A stretch of 64,000 nucleotides of DNA from Bacillus sp. NP157 (lineage in GTDB: Bacteria > Pseudomonadota > Gammaproteobacteria > Xanthomonadales > Rhodanobacteraceae). The notes under the pieces are model-generated. The model was not told the origin of the DNA. It was given only the letters and a program-made list of their open reading frames with translations, and did not search any database. This document shows, piece by piece, positions 1-8,591 of the stretch (the first letter of the stretch is position 1; every line of letters starts with the position of its first letter). The position numbers and the translations under genes are program-made. The DNA lies in the NCBI GenBank assembly GCA_018889975.1, contig CP076546.1, positions 1,612,001 to 1,676,000 of the forward strand, written 5' to 3'.

Positions 1-2
1 GC

Positions 3-188
3 CAGTGGTGCGTGGCCAGGGACAACGGTCGCGTGGCGACCTATCGGATCGAGGAAGACCTGCAGCCGAAGGGCAGCGTGTTCGGTGACGGCTGGAAGCT
101 GATGTCGGTGCAGATGCGCCTGCGCGACGCCTGCCCGTCCGAGGTCGTCTCGACCGATCCGCGCGACGCGGTCGCCTCGGATAGCTGA
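3..188 (+). CDS. C-terminal fragment of an unidentified protein
   Basis: An open frame enters from the left edge and stops at TGA 186-188, giving 61 residues (starts QWCVARDNG, ends RDAVASDS). Codon use looks like the neighbouring genes. The piece is too short and lacks a motif I recognise, so no function is proposed. It lies 10 bases upstream of marC on the same strand and may share a transcript with it. Confidence 0.55.
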   Translation, partial: QWCVARDNGRVATYRIEEDLQPKGSVFGDGWKLMSVQMRLRDACPSEVVSTDPRDAVASDS

Positions 189-198
189 GCCTCCCGGC

Positions 199-837
199 AT
201 GTCCTTCGACATCACCTTCGCCATCAAAGTGTTCACCGCGATGTTCGCGATCATGAATCCGATCGCGAACGTGCCGCTGTTCCTGTCGCTGACCGACGGC
301 CTGACCGAAGCCAACCGGCGCAAGGTCGCCTGGGCGGTGATCTTCGCGGTGAGCATCGGCTGCGTCGTCGCGGCCGCGCTCGGCGGGGCGATCCTCGCCG
401 TGTTCGGCGTGACGGTGAACGACTTCCGGCTCGCCGGCGGGGTGATGGTCTTCCTCATCGCGCTGGACATGCTGCACGGCGCGCCGAGCAGCCAGCACGC
501 GCCGACCGTCTCCGAGGCGGAAGCCATGGCCGAGGCCGAAGACGTCGCGGTGTATCCGTTGTCGATTCCCCTGCTGTTGGGCCCGGGCGCCATCGCCACG
601 CTCATCGTGCAGGGGCAGACCGCACGTAATACCAACATGGCCCTGGCCTTCGCGGTCGGCCTTGGCGCCTTCCTCGTCGTGCTCGCCATTTCGCTGCTCG
701 GCGCACCCTACGTGGCGCGCTACCTGTCACCCAAGGCGGTCGGCATCGCCCGGCGCCTGATGGGCATGATCCTGGCCGCGATCGCGGTGCAGATGATCGT
801 CAGTGGCCTGCGCAACGCCTTCCCCAGCCTCGGCTAA
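199..837 (+). CDS. marC: MarC family integral membrane protein
   Basis: A 212-residue hydrophobic protein with about six membrane segments. The N-terminal part carries the family-typical stretch MFAIMNPIANVPLFLSL, and the second half has LSIPLLLGPGAIATLIV, the two sequence-related half-repeats of MarC/UPF0056 proteins. Length matches the family (about 200-220). The physiological role of MarC proteins is unknown; an early link to multiple antibiotic resistance in E. coli was not upheld. No strong Shine-Dalgarno precedes the ATG. The gene reads toward the PGA locus, with a 184-base gap between them. Confidence 0.9.
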   Translation: MSFDITFAIKVFTAMFAIMNPIANVPLFLSLTDGLTEANRRKVAWAVIFAVSIGCVVAAALGGAILAVFGVTVNDFRLAGGVMVFLIALDMLHGAPSSQHAPTVSEAEAMAEAEDVAVYPLSIPLLLGPGAIATLIVQGQTARNTNMALAFAVGLGAFLVVLAISLLGAPYVARYLSPKAVGIARRLMGMILAAIAVQMIVSGLRNAFPSLG

Positions 838-986
838 CCGTCCCGAAATCGGCAGGAAACCTGAACGGATTCGGCATTCCGTCGACAAAACGTGCACACT
901 CAGCCCCCGAAAGTGCCGGAATTGCGTAGACCGATGGTGGCCCTAAGCCATTGGTTTCAATCGATCTAGCACAAGGAGGCTCGACC

Positions 987-1025
987 ATGGCGAACGGCAG
1001 GCTCGACATGGAGACCAGCGGATGA
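987..1025 (+). CDS. 12-codon leader ORF coupled to pgaC
   Basis: A perfect AAGGAGG at 973-979 sits 7 bases before an ATG at 987 that opens a 12-residue frame (MANGRLDMETSG). Its TGA at 1023-1025 overlaps the ATG of the following pgaC at 1022 (ATGA). The glycosyltransferase itself has only weak ribosome-binding sequence, so ribosomes loading at the leader and re-initiating at ATGA would be the simplest way to translate it. The peptide contains no run of one amino acid, so classical attenuation is not suggested. Whether it is translated is inference. Confidence 0.5.
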   Translation: MANGRLDMETSG

Positions 1026-2278
1026 CGGCAGATGCATCGGTGATGCATTCGCTGCTCCAGTACGCTTTTTACTACCCCTGGGTGATGTCGCTGCTCTGGA
1101 TGAGCGGCGGGCTGGTGTATTACCTGCGCACGGAACGGCACATGGACGATCGCGAATCGCCCGCGCCGCTCGCGGAGTACCCGTTCGTCAGCCTGGTGGT
1201 GCCCTGTTTCAACGAGGGTGAGCAGGTTCGCGAAACCATCCTGCACTTGGCCGCGCAGCGCTGGCCGGACTTCGAGATCATCGCCGTCAACGACGGCTCG
1301 TCCGACGACACTGGGGCGATCCTCGATGCATTGATGCGCGAGCAACCGCGGCTGCGCGTGATGCACATGGAATCCAACCATGGCAAGGCGATGGCGTTGC
1401 GTGCCGCGGCGCTCGCCGCGCAAGGCGAATACCTGCTGTGCATCGATGGCGATGCGCTGCTCGACGATTACGCCACGCACTGGATGGTCTCGCGGCTGAT
1501 GCGCAACGTCCGCGTGGGCGCGGTCACCGGCAATCCGCGCATCCGCAATCGCTCCACGCTGCTGGGCAAGCTGCAGGTGGGTGAGTTCTCCTCGATCATC
1601 GGCCTGATCAAGCGCGCGCAAAGTGTCTACGGCCGCATCTTCACCGTGTCCGGCGTCATCGCCGCGTTCCGCAAGAGCGCGTTGCACGACGTCGGTTACT
1701 GGAACACCGACATGGTGACCGAAGACATCGACGTGAGCTGGCGTTTGCAGATGCGCCATTGGGAAGTGCAGTACGAGCCGAATGCGCTGTGCTGGATCCT
1801 TATGCCGGAGACCATGCGCGGCCTGTGGAAACAACGGCTGCGCTGGGCCCAGGGCGGGTCCGAGGTACTGCTGCGTTACGCAGGCGACCTGCTGCGCTGG
1901 CGCCAGCGCCGGATGTGGCCGCTTGCGATCGAATACATCCTCAGCGTGGCGTGGTCGTACATCATGGCCACGATCATCGTGCTGTGGCTGCTGGGCAAGT
2001 TCACCGACGTACCGCCACCGTTCCACGTCGCGTCGCTGGTTCCGCAATGGCATGGCGTCGTGCTCGGCGTCACCTGCCTTACCCAGTTCATGCTGAGCCT
2101 GCTGGTCGACCGCCGCTACGAGGCGCGGATCGGCCGCCATTACTACTGGATGATCTGGTACCCGCTGGCGTACTGGATGCTCAACACCGCGACCTCCGTC
2201 GTTGGCCTGCCGCGGGCGGCATTCCGTCGCCACGGTAGCCGGGCAACGTGGGTCAGCCCTGACCGGGGAGTCCAATGA
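1022..2278 (+). CDS. pgaC: poly-beta-1,6-N-acetylglucosamine synthase PgaC, copy 1
   Basis: A 418-residue processive GT2 inner-membrane glycosyltransferase that polymerises UDP-GlcNAc into PGA. Visible motifs: the nucleotide-binding IIAVNDGSSDDTG, the DxD site in CIDGDALLDDY, the acceptor-site TEDIDVSWRLQ, and QRLRWAQGG, the Q-x-x-RW motif of hyaluronan/cellulose/PGA synthases. One membrane span lies near residues 10-30 and others after residue 300. An alternative start at ATG 1043 aligns better with the second copy. The stop overlaps pgaD by four bases. It is very similar to the second copy at 6869-8119, so the window holds two synthases around one export/deacetylase pair. Confidence 0.93.
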   Translation: MTADASVMHSLLQYAFYYPWVMSLLWMSGGLVYYLRTERHMDDRESPAPLAEYPFVSLVVPCFNEGEQVRETILHLAAQRWPDFEIIAVNDGSSDDTGAILDALMREQPRLRVMHMESNHGKAMALRAAALAAQGEYLLCIDGDALLDDYATHWMVSRLMRNVRVGAVTGNPRIRNRSTLLGKLQVGEFSSIIGLIKRAQSVYGRIFTVSGVIAAFRKSALHDVGYWNTDMVTEDIDVSWRLQMRHWEVQYEPNALCWILMPETMRGLWKQRLRWAQGGSEVLLRYAGDLLRWRQRRMWPLAIEYILSVAWSYIMATIIVLWLLGKFTDVPPPFHVASLVPQWHGVVLGVTCLTQFMLSLLVDRRYEARIGRHYYWMIWYPLAYWMLNTATSVVGLPRAAFRRHGSRATWVSPDRGVQ

Positions 2279-2775
2279 AAGCCGATAGCATCCTGATCGA
2301 TCGTCCCGAGAAGCAGTCGCTGCCGCGCCGCATCGTCTATGCCGCGCTCACCGTGGTGGCCTGGCTGGCGTGGGGATTCCTGTGGCTGCCAGCGTTGCAC
2401 GTGCTGGCCGACAAGCTTGGCCTGCCCGCCGCGTGGGAGCGCTGGATCCCCGGCGTCGTGCTCGGCAGTGCGCGTGAGATCACCGACATCATGTGGATCG
2501 CGCCGTTGAGCCTGCTGGTGATCGTCGCCTGGTCGTTCTATGAGAGCCGCCAGCGCAGGAAAACACGCCAGCGGCGCAAGAAGGCGCAGCCAGTGCCGCT
2601 GCCTGCGGCCGCGGAAGTGTTGAATACCTCCGTGCACGACGCCCTGCTGGTGCAGGAAAGCCGCCGCGCGGTCATCCAGGTGGACGGCGACGACCACATG
2701 GTGGTCCCGGAAGCCGACGCACCGGCCAACAACGTGACGGACATCCCCGAGCGTCGGCGCAAAACCGCCACGTAA
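2275..2775 (+). CDS. pgaD: PGA synthase accessory subunit PgaD, copy 1
   Basis: A 166-residue protein starting at ATGA overlapping the pgaC stop. The N-terminal half has two hydrophobic segments (about residues 20-42 and 72-92), as in PgaD. In E. coli PgaD is stabilised by c-di-GMP binding together with PgaC and is needed for polymerisation. After the second span comes a basic patch (RQRRKTRQRRKK) and a longer polar tail than in copy 2 (166 versus 147 residues). Both copies begin MKA and share a similar DRPE/QRPE motif. Assignment rests on position after pgaC and topology, because PgaD sequences diverge quickly. Confidence 0.82.
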   Translation: MKADSILIDRPEKQSLPRRIVYAALTVVAWLAWGFLWLPALHVLADKLGLPAAWERWIPGVVLGSAREITDIMWIAPLSLLVIVAWSFYESRQRRKTRQRRKKAQPVPLPAAAEVLNTSVHDALLVQESRRAVIQVDGDDHMVVPEADAPANNVTDIPERRRKTAT

Positions 2776-2791
2776 ACAATTTTGTCATTTT

Positions 2792-2807
2792 TGGCACTAC
2801 CCTTGCA
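2792..2807 (+). promoter_or_regulatory. sigma-54 (-24/-12) promoter of pgaA
   Basis: TGGCAC at 2792-2797 and TTGCA at 2803-2807 are separated by TACCC, which places GG and GC exactly 10 bases apart. This matches the RpoN consensus TGGCAC-N5-TTGCW. Transcription would start near 2818, about 95 bases before the pgaA ATG. The site lies in the short gap after pgaD copy 1, so the downstream pgaA-pgaB-pgaC-pgaD block could be transcribed apart from the first pgaCD pair. No enhancer-binding site was identified. Confidence 0.7.
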
Positions 2808-2913
2808 TCCATGACGGCAAGCCCGTCGACGTGCCAAGCGGACGGCGCTCTCACATTCTCAACCGTTGCCGGAAATGGATAGCGCGGCGGCAGGAATAAG
2901 GTCACAAGGCAGT

Positions 2914-4983
2914 ATGCAAATCATCAGCACGACACCGCCGCGCCCAACGCGCGTGCCACGGGGACGCTTGTGCCTGGCTTTGGCGCTTGCCCTCCACGGC
3001 CACGTGGCGCTGGCGGCGACGACGAATCCAGAGCGTGACGCGTTGTTGTCGCAAGTGCGCACCGAGCGCGACCAGGGCCACCGTGTTGACGCCCTGCGTC
3101 ATGTGCAGGCGATCCTCGATCGCTGGCCCGACGACCACGATGCCCTGGAACTGAATGTCGCCCTGCTGAGCGATCTCGGTGCAACCACTCGCGCCCGCGA
3201 GCTGGCCAGCTCGCTGCGGCCGCCGAAGTCGCCGGCTGACGGTGCACGCCTGGCTGCCGACCACGTTTCCCACGAAATCCGCTGGGCCAACGGCGAGCCG
3301 GCCGATCCGCGCACGCCTTATGCCGAGGCCGACAAGGCAGTCGCCGACGCCCGCCGGCTGGCCGACGACACCTCTTTGCCCGCCGACCTGCGCCGACGCG
3401 AGACGTTCGACCTGCTGGTGGCGCTGGACCAGGCCGGCCGGCCCGACGAAGCCATCCAGCGTTACGAGCAACTGGAGAAAGAGCACGTCGACCTGCCTGC
3501 TTATGTGGAGCGTGCCGTCGCCGACGCCATGCTGGTCAAACGCCGGCCGCTGGAGTCGGCGAAGCTTTATGAAGACAGCATCCGCAAGGAGCCCGGCCCG
3601 TACGCAGGCACCGACAGTGAGCCGCGCATCGGCTTGATGTATGCCTATTCCGAATCCGGCCAGACCGACAAGGCGTTCGCCACCATCGACGAACTGGCCG
3701 CGAAGGAACAGCCGTGGGTACGCGTGCGCGGGATTCGCCTGCCGATCCAGAACGCGCGCAAGGTCGATGCGGACCTGAATGCCGCGGTGTTGCGCAACAC
3801 GGTGGGCCTGACCGAATCGGCCTACGACCGTCTCAACGCGATGAGCCGCGAGGCACCCGCCAACGCGCAGATCCGCCGCGAACTGGGCAACACCGAACTA
3901 CAGCGCGGCTGGCCGCGCACGGCACTGGACGATTTCCATATCGCCTCGACGCTCAACCGTCGCGACGCGAATGCGTTGATCGGCGAAGCGGATGCGTATC
4001 GTGCGCTATACCAGTACGACCAGGTCGACGAAACGCTTGCCGAGGCGCAGACGCTGGGCGATCGCAATGGCCAGGTCGATCGCGCGGTGCGCTCGTGGGA
4101 CCGCCAGCGTGGCTGGCAGTTCGACCTGAGCACGGAACAGGGCAAGGGCTCGAGCCCCGACTATGGCGACCGTGACGGCACCACCCAGGCCACCCTGGCC
4201 AGCCCGTTGATCGACGATCACTGGCGCGTGCTCGCGCTCGGTCGTTATTCAACGGCCGACCTGCCCGAAGGCGGCGTCCGCCGTACCCGTGCGGGCGTGG
4301 GTATCCGTGGCTATGCCGAAGGCATCACCGCCTACGTGCAGGCCTTGCCGGCGATGGACCGCTACGTCGGCAAGACCGCGCTCGAGGCCGGCTTCGACTG
4401 GTCGCTGACCGATCGCTGGGCCGTGGCCGCCGATTTCAGCACCGCCGGCGAAGACACGCCGCTGCGCGCGCAGTACTACGGCATCTCGGCGAAGACCCTG
4501 GATACCGCGGTGACCTGGCGCGCCAACGAACTCACCGAGGCACGCCTGGGCGTGTCGCGCGACAACTTCAGCGACGGCAACAAGCGCACCAGCTGGCTCG
4601 CCTCGCTCACCCAACGCCTGCACACCGCGCCGAACCTGACGGTGGACGGTGGCGTGGAAGTGGGCGGATCGATGAACACGCAGACCGATCGCCCTTACTT
4701 CAATCCGCGCCGCGACAACAGCTACGCGCTCACCGGCCGCTTGCAGAACGTGCTCGGCCAGTTCTACGACCGCAGCGTGAGCCAGCGGCTCGACGTCGCC
4801 GTCGGCCAGTACGCCGAGCAGGGCTATGCCACCGACTGGATGGCCAGCGTGCGCTACGGCCAGATCCTGCAGGCGCGCGATGGCCTGCGTTTCGGCTGGG
4901 GCATCGGCTGGCACAACCAACCTTACGATGGTCGCCGCGAGCATCGCGTCGTCCTCGACCTGACGCTGCACTGGGGAGAATGA
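2914..4983 (+). CDS. pgaA: PGA export porin PgaA (TPR plus beta-barrel)
   Basis: Outer-membrane exporter of poly-GlcNAc, 689 residues from ATG 2914. I chose this start because it gives a clean signal peptide (basic RVPRGR, then CLALALALHGHVALAA) with an AAGG at about 2906; an upstream TTG at 2866 would add 16 residues before it. Residues about 25-380 are helical TPR-like repeats (for example ALRHVQAILDRWPDDHDAL and RRELGNTELQRGWPRTALDD), the periplasmic part that holds PgaB. The rest is rich in alternating polar/aromatic strands ending in DLTLHW, typical of a barrel with a final aromatic strand. E. coli PgaA is 807 residues, so this one is shorter. The stop overlaps pgaB by four bases. Confidence 0.9.
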   Translation: MQIISTTPPRPTRVPRGRLCLALALALHGHVALAATTNPERDALLSQVRTERDQGHRVDALRHVQAILDRWPDDHDALELNVALLSDLGATTRARELASSLRPPKSPADGARLAADHVSHEIRWANGEPADPRTPYAEADKAVADARRLADDTSLPADLRRRETFDLLVALDQAGRPDEAIQRYEQLEKEHVDLPAYVERAVADAMLVKRRPLESAKLYEDSIRKEPGPYAGTDSEPRIGLMYAYSESGQTDKAFATIDELAAKEQPWVRVRGIRLPIQNARKVDADLNAAVLRNTVGLTESAYDRLNAMSREAPANAQIRRELGNTELQRGWPRTALDDFHIASTLNRRDANALIGEADAYRALYQYDQVDETLAEAQTLGDRNGQVDRAVRSWDRQRGWQFDLSTEQGKGSSPDYGDRDGTTQATLASPLIDDHWRVLALGRYSTADLPEGGVRRTRAGVGIRGYAEGITAYVQALPAMDRYVGKTALEAGFDWSLTDRWAVAADFSTAGEDTPLRAQYYGISAKTLDTAVTWRANELTEARLGVSRDNFSDGNKRTSWLASLTQRLHTAPNLTVDGGVEVGGSMNTQTDRPYFNPRRDNSYALTGRLQNVLGQFYDRSVSQRLDVAVGQYAEQGYATDWMASVRYGQILQARDGLRFGWGIGWHNQPYDGRREHRVVLDLTLHWGE

Positions 4984-6872
4984 AAGTCATGCGTCCGCTG
5001 TTGTTCCTGCTAGCCCTCGCCGGGCTCGCCCTGCCCGCCTTCGCGCAACCGGTCGCGCCAGTCGCGCCGGTGCATCCGAACCTGGTGGTGCTCGCCTACC
5101 ACGACGTCCGCGACGACGTCGGCCTCGATGCCGACCGCGATCCGGACGCGACCAGCACCGACCACCTGGTGTCCCACTTCGACTGGTTGAAGGCCAACGG
5201 CTATCACGTCGTCACCTTCGACCAGGTGCGCGAAGCCGCGCGCGGTGGCCGGCCGTTGCCAAAGGACGCCGTGCTGCTCACCTTCGACGACAGCCTGGAA
5301 AGCTTCTACACGCGTGTTTATCCCCTGCTGCGTGCCTATAACTATCCGGCGCTGTCCGCCGTGGTCGGCTCATGGATGGACCTGCCCGATGGCAAGCGCA
5401 TGCCATACAACGGCAGCGACTGCGACCGCTCGTGCTTCCTGACCTGGGACCAGGTCGCCGAGATGCAGAAGTCCGGTCTGGTGGAGTTTGCCTCGCACTC
5501 GTATGCGCTGCACCAGGGCAACAACGGCAACCCGCAGGGCAACCAGATGCCTGCCGCCGCCTACATCGGCTACGACGACGCGACGAAGCACTACGAAAGC
5601 GAAGCCGAATACGCCGAGCGCGTGCGCGCCGACCTGGCCAAAAGCGCCGACGAAATCGCCGCGCACACCGGCGTGCGCCCGCGTGCGATCGCGTGGCCGT
5701 ACGGCGCCTTCACCCGCGTGGGCCAGGACGTCGCCGGCCGCCTGGGCATGGACATTTCCTTCAGCCTGGGCGACGCGATTCCCTCGCTCGGCGCAGGCGG
5801 CACGATCCCGCGCCTGCTGGTCAGCGGCAATATCACGGCCAACCGGCTGGGCTGGCTGATCCGCCACCAGGCCCGCGTCGAGGCCACGCGCGCCGTGCAG
5901 GTCGACCTCGATTACGTGTACGACCCCGATCCCGCCCAGCAGGATCGCAACCTGTCCAAATTGCTGGACCGGATCAAGCGCATGCATCCCACCCAGGTGT
6001 GGCTGCAGGCGTATGCCGACCCGGATGGCGATGGCGTGGCCGACGCGGTCTACTTCCCCAGCCGCCACCTGCCGATGCGTGCGGACCTGTTCTCGCGGGT
6101 CTCCTGGCAGCTGCGTACCCGCGCAGGCGTGCAGGTGTACGCGTGGATGCCGGTGCTGGCCTTCCGCTTCCCCAACGAGAAGAACCTGCCCTCGCTCGCC
6201 GGCGAACCCGCGCCCGGGGGCGACCACTACCGCCTGGCGCCTTATGACCCGCGTGTCCGCCAGCTCATCGGCGACACCTTCGAAGACCTTGCCATGCACA
6301 CCGACGAAGCCGGCGTGCTGTTCTCCGACGACGCCTACCTTCGGGATACCGACAACCTTGGTCCCTGGGCAAAGAACACGCCCGCGCAGAATACCCAGGC
6401 CCTGATCGACTTCACGCGGGAACTGACGGCGCGGATGAAGAAGTGGCGCCCGCAGCTGCTCACTGCGCGTAACCTTCTGGCACGCCCGGTGCTGCAACCG
6501 AATGCCGAAGCATGGACGGCACAGTCGCTGGGCGCGTTCGTGAATGCCTACGACATGACCGCGATCATGGCCATGCCGCAGCTCGACCAACAGTCCGACC
6601 GGCTTGGCTGGTACCGCAACCTGGTGTCGAAAGTGCTGGAGCAGCCCGGTGCCGCGGATCGCACGCTGTTCGAGTTCGCGACCTATGACTGGCGGAAGAA
6701 GAAGCGGATCGACGTGGGTGACCTGACCGAGCGCATGCGTGCGACCCAGGCGGCGGGTGCCCGCCACATCGGCTACTACCCGGACGATTTCCTGCACAAC
6801 CACCCGGACCTCGAAACCATTCGTCCGTTTATTTCAGCATCCGACTACCCGTATCCGGTGCCGGCGCGATGA
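4980..6872 (+). CDS. pgaB: poly-beta-1,6-GlcNAc N-deacetylase/glycosidase PgaB
   Basis: A 630-residue periplasmic enzyme that partly deacetylates PGA before export by PgaA. The N-terminal CE4/NodB domain shows LAYHDVRDD, the metal-binding LLTFDDSLESFYTRVYP, FASHSYALH and AIAWPYGAF. The C-terminal GH153-type domain includes HPTQVWLQAYADPDGDGVAD and VYAWMPVLAF. Start is at ATGA 4980 overlapping pgaA; an internal ATG at 4989 gives a tidier signal peptide (RPLLFLLALAGLALPAFAQ). E. coli PgaB is a lipoprotein, but no lipobox cysteine is present here, so this version is probably a soluble periplasmic protein. The stop overlaps the second pgaC. Confidence 0.93.
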   Translation: MKVMRPLLFLLALAGLALPAFAQPVAPVAPVHPNLVVLAYHDVRDDVGLDADRDPDATSTDHLVSHFDWLKANGYHVVTFDQVREAARGGRPLPKDAVLLTFDDSLESFYTRVYPLLRAYNYPALSAVVGSWMDLPDGKRMPYNGSDCDRSCFLTWDQVAEMQKSGLVEFASHSYALHQGNNGNPQGNQMPAAAYIGYDDATKHYESEAEYAERVRADLAKSADEIAAHTGVRPRAIAWPYGAFTRVGQDVAGRLGMDISFSLGDAIPSLGAGGTIPRLLVSGNITANRLGWLIRHQARVEATRAVQVDLDYVYDPDPAQQDRNLSKLLDRIKRMHPTQVWLQAYADPDGDGVADAVYFPSRHLPMRADLFSRVSWQLRTRAGVQVYAWMPVLAFRFPNEKNLPSLAGEPAPGGDHYRLAPYDPRVRQLIGDTFEDLAMHTDEAGVLFSDDAYLRDTDNLGPWAKNTPAQNTQALIDFTRELTARMKKWRPQLLTARNLLARPVLQPNAEAWTAQSLGAFVNAYDMTAIMAMPQLDQQSDRLGWYRNLVSKVLEQPGAADRTLFEFATYDWRKKKRIDVGDLTERMRATQAAGARHIGYYPDDFLHNHPDLETIRPFISASDYPYPVPAR

Positions 6873-8119
6873 ACGGCGGCGTGCTGCATTTCCTGCTCGA
6901 GTTCGCCTTCTTCTACCCGCTGGCGATGTCGCTGGTGTGGATGAGTGGCGGCGTCATCTATTACCTGCGCTGGGAGCGCAACGAGCCGCTGCGGGTGAAG
7001 CCGCCCGAGCTGGCCGAGTACCCGATGGTGTCGCTGGTGGTGCCCTGCCACAACGAGGGTGAGCAGGTGCGCGAGACCATCGCCCACCTGGCGTCGCAGC
7101 AGTGGCCGAACTTCGAGATCATCGCGATCAACGATGGTTCCACCGACGATACCGGTGCGCAGCTCGACCAGCTGCTCGACCAGTATCCGACGCTGCGCGT
7201 GATCCACATGGCCTCCAACCAGGGCAAGGCCATGGGCCTGCGTGCCGCGGCGCTGGCGTCGAAGGCCGACTTCCTGGTCTGCGTGGACGGCGACGCCTTG
7301 CTCGACGACTACGCCACGCACTGGATGGTCTCGCACATGCTGGAAAGCCCGCGCGTGGCCGCCGTCACCGGTAACCCGCGCATCCGCAATCGTTCCACCC
7401 TGCTCGGCAAGCTGCAGGTGGGCGAGTTCTCGTCGATCATCGGCCTGATCAAGCGCGCGCAGCGCGTGTACGGCCGCATCTTCACGGTGTCCGGCGTGAT
7501 TGCCTGCTTCCGCAAGAGCGCCCTGCATGACATCAATTACTGGAACACCGACATGGTGACCGAGGACATTGACGTAAGCTGGCGCCTGCAGATGCGCCAC
7601 TGGGAGATCCGCTACGAGCCCAACGCCCTGTGCTGGATCCTCATGCCGGAAACGGTGCGCGGCCTGTGGAAGCAGCGCCTGCGCTGGGCCCAGGGCGGCT
7701 CGGAGGTGCTCTTGCGCTACACCGGCAAGTTGCTGCACTGGAAGCAGCGCCGGATGTGGCCGGTGGCCTTCGAATACTTCACCAGCCTGCTGTGGTCGTA
7801 CACCATGGGCACGATCATCGTGTTGTGGGCGCTCGGCAAGCTAATGCCGCTGCCGCCTTCGCTGTATATCGATACGCTGCTGCCGCAGTGGCATGGCGTG
7901 GTGCTGGGCATCATCTGCCTGCTGCAGTTCGGGATCAGCCTGTTGGTCGACCGCCGCTATGAAACGCGCATTGGCCGCAATTATTACTGGATGATCTGGT
8001 ACCCGCTGGTGTACTGGCTGCTCAACACGGCGACCTCGATCGTCGCGTTGCCCAAGGCGCTGCTGAAGCGCAAGGGCACGCGCGCGGTATGGGTCAGCCC
8101 GGACCGGGGACTGCGATGA
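6869..8119 (+). CDS. pgaC: poly-beta-1,6-N-acetylglucosamine synthase PgaC, copy 2
   Basis: A second complete GT2 synthase of 416 residues. It has the same catalytic motifs as copy 1 (IIAINDGSTDDTG, CVDGDALLDDY, TEDIDVSWRLQ, QRLRWAQGG), and long stretches such as the NPRIRNRSTLLGKLQVG region are identical. Differences cluster in the N-terminal 40 residues and around the C-terminal membrane segments. It starts at ATGA overlapping pgaB and ends at ATGA overlapping pgaD copy 2, so it is tied to the pgaAB transcript. In E. coli the order is pgaABCD, and this copy holds the classical position. Confidence 0.93.
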   Translation: MNGGVLHFLLEFAFFYPLAMSLVWMSGGVIYYLRWERNEPLRVKPPELAEYPMVSLVVPCHNEGEQVRETIAHLASQQWPNFEIIAINDGSTDDTGAQLDQLLDQYPTLRVIHMASNQGKAMGLRAAALASKADFLVCVDGDALLDDYATHWMVSHMLESPRVAAVTGNPRIRNRSTLLGKLQVGEFSSIIGLIKRAQRVYGRIFTVSGVIACFRKSALHDINYWNTDMVTEDIDVSWRLQMRHWEIRYEPNALCWILMPETVRGLWKQRLRWAQGGSEVLLRYTGKLLHWKQRRMWPVAFEYFTSLLWSYTMGTIIVLWALGKLMPLPPSLYIDTLLPQWHGVVLGIICLLQFGISLLVDRRYETRIGRNYYWMIWYPLVYWLLNTATSIVALPKALLKRKGTRAVWVSPDRGLR

Positions 8120-8559
8120 AAGCCGAAGCCATCGTCATCCAGCGTCCGGAACGCCAGAGCGGCGCGCAGAAGGCCGCGTTCGGCCTGGTCACTGTCGTGC
8201 TCTGGGTCGGCTGGGCCATCCTCTGGCTGCCACTGGTCACGCTTGGTGCGTGGGCCTATGGCATCCGCGATGCACTGTCGCAGTTGCACCTGCTCGACCC
8301 GATCACCGACGGCGGCGACATCCACATCGTCATCCTGGTCGCACTCGCCACCGCGATCAGCTTCAGTGCGTGGTCCGGCTACAACTACGCCCGGTTCGTC
8401 GGCCGGCAGAAGCGTCGCGGCAATTCGCCGGTGGGCGTGGCCGAGACGGCCGCGACCATCGGTGCGACCACCGACGACGCCGTGCGCATGCAGGACACAC
8501 GGCGTGCCGTGGTCAGCGTGTCCGACGAGGGTTTCATGACCCTCACCGACGCACGCTGA
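8116..8559 (+). CDS. pgaD: PGA synthase accessory subunit PgaD, copy 2
   Basis: A 147-residue protein starting at ATG 8116 (four-base overlap with pgaC copy 2). It begins MKAEAIVIQRPERQ and has two hydrophobic segments at about residues 18-42 and 72-92, followed by a basic NYARFVGRQKRR and a polar tail. This matches copy 1 in layout, including the closing motif around DDAVRMQDTRRAVVSV (DALLVQESRRAVIQV in copy 1). Last gene of the locus; the next gene is convergent. Confidence 0.82.
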   Translation: MKAEAIVIQRPERQSGAQKAAFGLVTVVLWVGWAILWLPLVTLGAWAYGIRDALSQLHLLDPITDGGDIHIVILVALATAISFSAWSGYNYARFVGRQKRRGNSPVGVAETAATIGATTDDAVRMQDTRRAVVSVSDEGFMTLTDAR

Positions 8560-8591
8560 GCCTGGGCGAGAACGGCCATCGGCCGCTTCCG

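Noticed and set aside
838-1021. A second sigma-54 promoter before the first pgaC
   Set aside because: No GG-N10-GC arrangement is present in this gap.
5025-5055. Lipoprotein signal in PgaB
   Set aside because: The E. coli protein has one, but no cysteine occurs near the end of this signal peptide.
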